Origin: Planctomycetales bacterium
Lineage (GTDB): Bacteria > Planctomycetota > Planctomycetia > Pirellulales > Thermoguttaceae
Direction of reading: 5' to 3'
Assembly (NCBI GenBank): GCA_007119795.1
Contig: SKOZ01000055.1
Span: 1 to 34,268 of the forward strand
DNA: 34,268 nt
Shown here one piece after another: positions 34,072-34,268 of this stretch (position 1 is the stretch's first letter; every line of letters starts with the position of its first letter). Both the position numbers and the translations under genes were made by a program. Under the pieces are notes generated by a model. It was not told the origin of the DNA, searched no databases, and worked only from the letters and a program-made list of their open reading frames with translations.

Positions 34072-34268
34072 AGCCGATCCGTAGCCTGCTGCTGCCTACT
34101 GGCGGTTGCCCGCTGTCGGCCGTCGGGTTTCTGGCCGGAATGGCCGGGTTTCTCGTTGCCACTGCCTCCGTGGCGGAGACGGTCACGGTGACGGTGGACC
34201 GGACGAGATCGGACGGCGTAAGCCGGCTGGAGTTGGGGGTGACGCACACCCAGTACAGCCTCGATACC
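34068..34268 (+). CDS. Secreted protein, N-terminal part (cut by window edge)
   Basis: The first 67 codons of a rightward gene running off the window; I translated it by hand. ATG 34068 has AAGGAG at good spacing. The N-terminus MKPIRSLLLPTGG...AGMAGFLVATASVAE is a signal peptide, probably cut after SVA, followed by a beta-rich start ETVTVTVDRTRSDGVSRLELGVTHTQYSLDT. No family can be assigned from so little sequence; the export signal is clear. Confidence 0.7.
   Translation, partial: MKPIRSLLLPTGGCPLSAVGFLAGMAGFLVATASVAETVTVTVDRTRSDGVSRLELGVTHTQYSLDT

Overview
The window is high-GC bacterial chromosome (about two thirds G+C by eye) and most likely comes from a planctomycete, probably near Pirellulales. 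The strongest marker is a BBP7-type outer-membrane beta-barrel protein (9868-11253). Supporting traits are several Tat-exported proteins of planctomycete style (Gfo/Idh/MocA oxidoreductase, xylose-isomerase-like TIM barrel, beta-propeller), a Hanks-type kinase, a WD40 protein whose membrane linker resembles planctomycete kinase-WD40 fusions, and mostly short or single-gene transcription units. There are no rRNA or tRNA genes, CRISPR arrays, transposases or phage genes.

Layout. 1-323: start of nifJ (pyruvate:ferredoxin oxidoreductase), leaving the window on the left. 1076-3915: a three-gene surface-glycan-like cassette (WaaE-type glycosyltransferase, sialidase-like BNR protein, small membrane protein). 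3982-8170: a leftward guaAb-carB operon encoding an archaeal-type stand-alone GMP synthase ATP-pyrophosphatase and the large subunit of carbamoyl-phosphate synthase; both need ammonia from glutaminase partners that are not here. 8463-14000: Tat-exported propeller protein, BBP7 porin-like protein, exported HEAT/secretin-like protein, and a GspF/PilC-type protein. 14501-16519: zinc-ribbon/transmembrane/coiled-coil/WD40 protein. 16712-20621: Gfo/Idh oxidoreductase, a secreted protein that looks like a degenerate metallopeptidase, and a secreted M28 peptidase with a PDZ domain. 20775-22251: nikR facing a sugar isomerase-like protein. 22390-25739: leftward operon of NAD-dependent epimerase, zinc-ribbon membrane protein and serS. 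26027-29311: a 1094-residue exported protein built from two copies of one propeller-plus-sandwich unit. 29312-34268: small membrane protein, a gene-poor stretch, a transmembrane Ser/Thr kinase, zinc-type hemB with a TTG start, and the start of another secreted protein.

Housekeeping genes (carB, guaAb, serS, hemB) are interleaved with envelope and exported proteins. Several rightward genes are preceded by similar promoter-like pairs (TTG-type -35, 18-base spacer, TAC(A/G)AT -10). No known multi-gene defence or mobile system is visible. The most unusual items are the archaeal-type GuaAb paired with CarB, the kinase-less WD40 receptor-like protein, the duplicated propeller protein and the degenerate peptidase-like protein.
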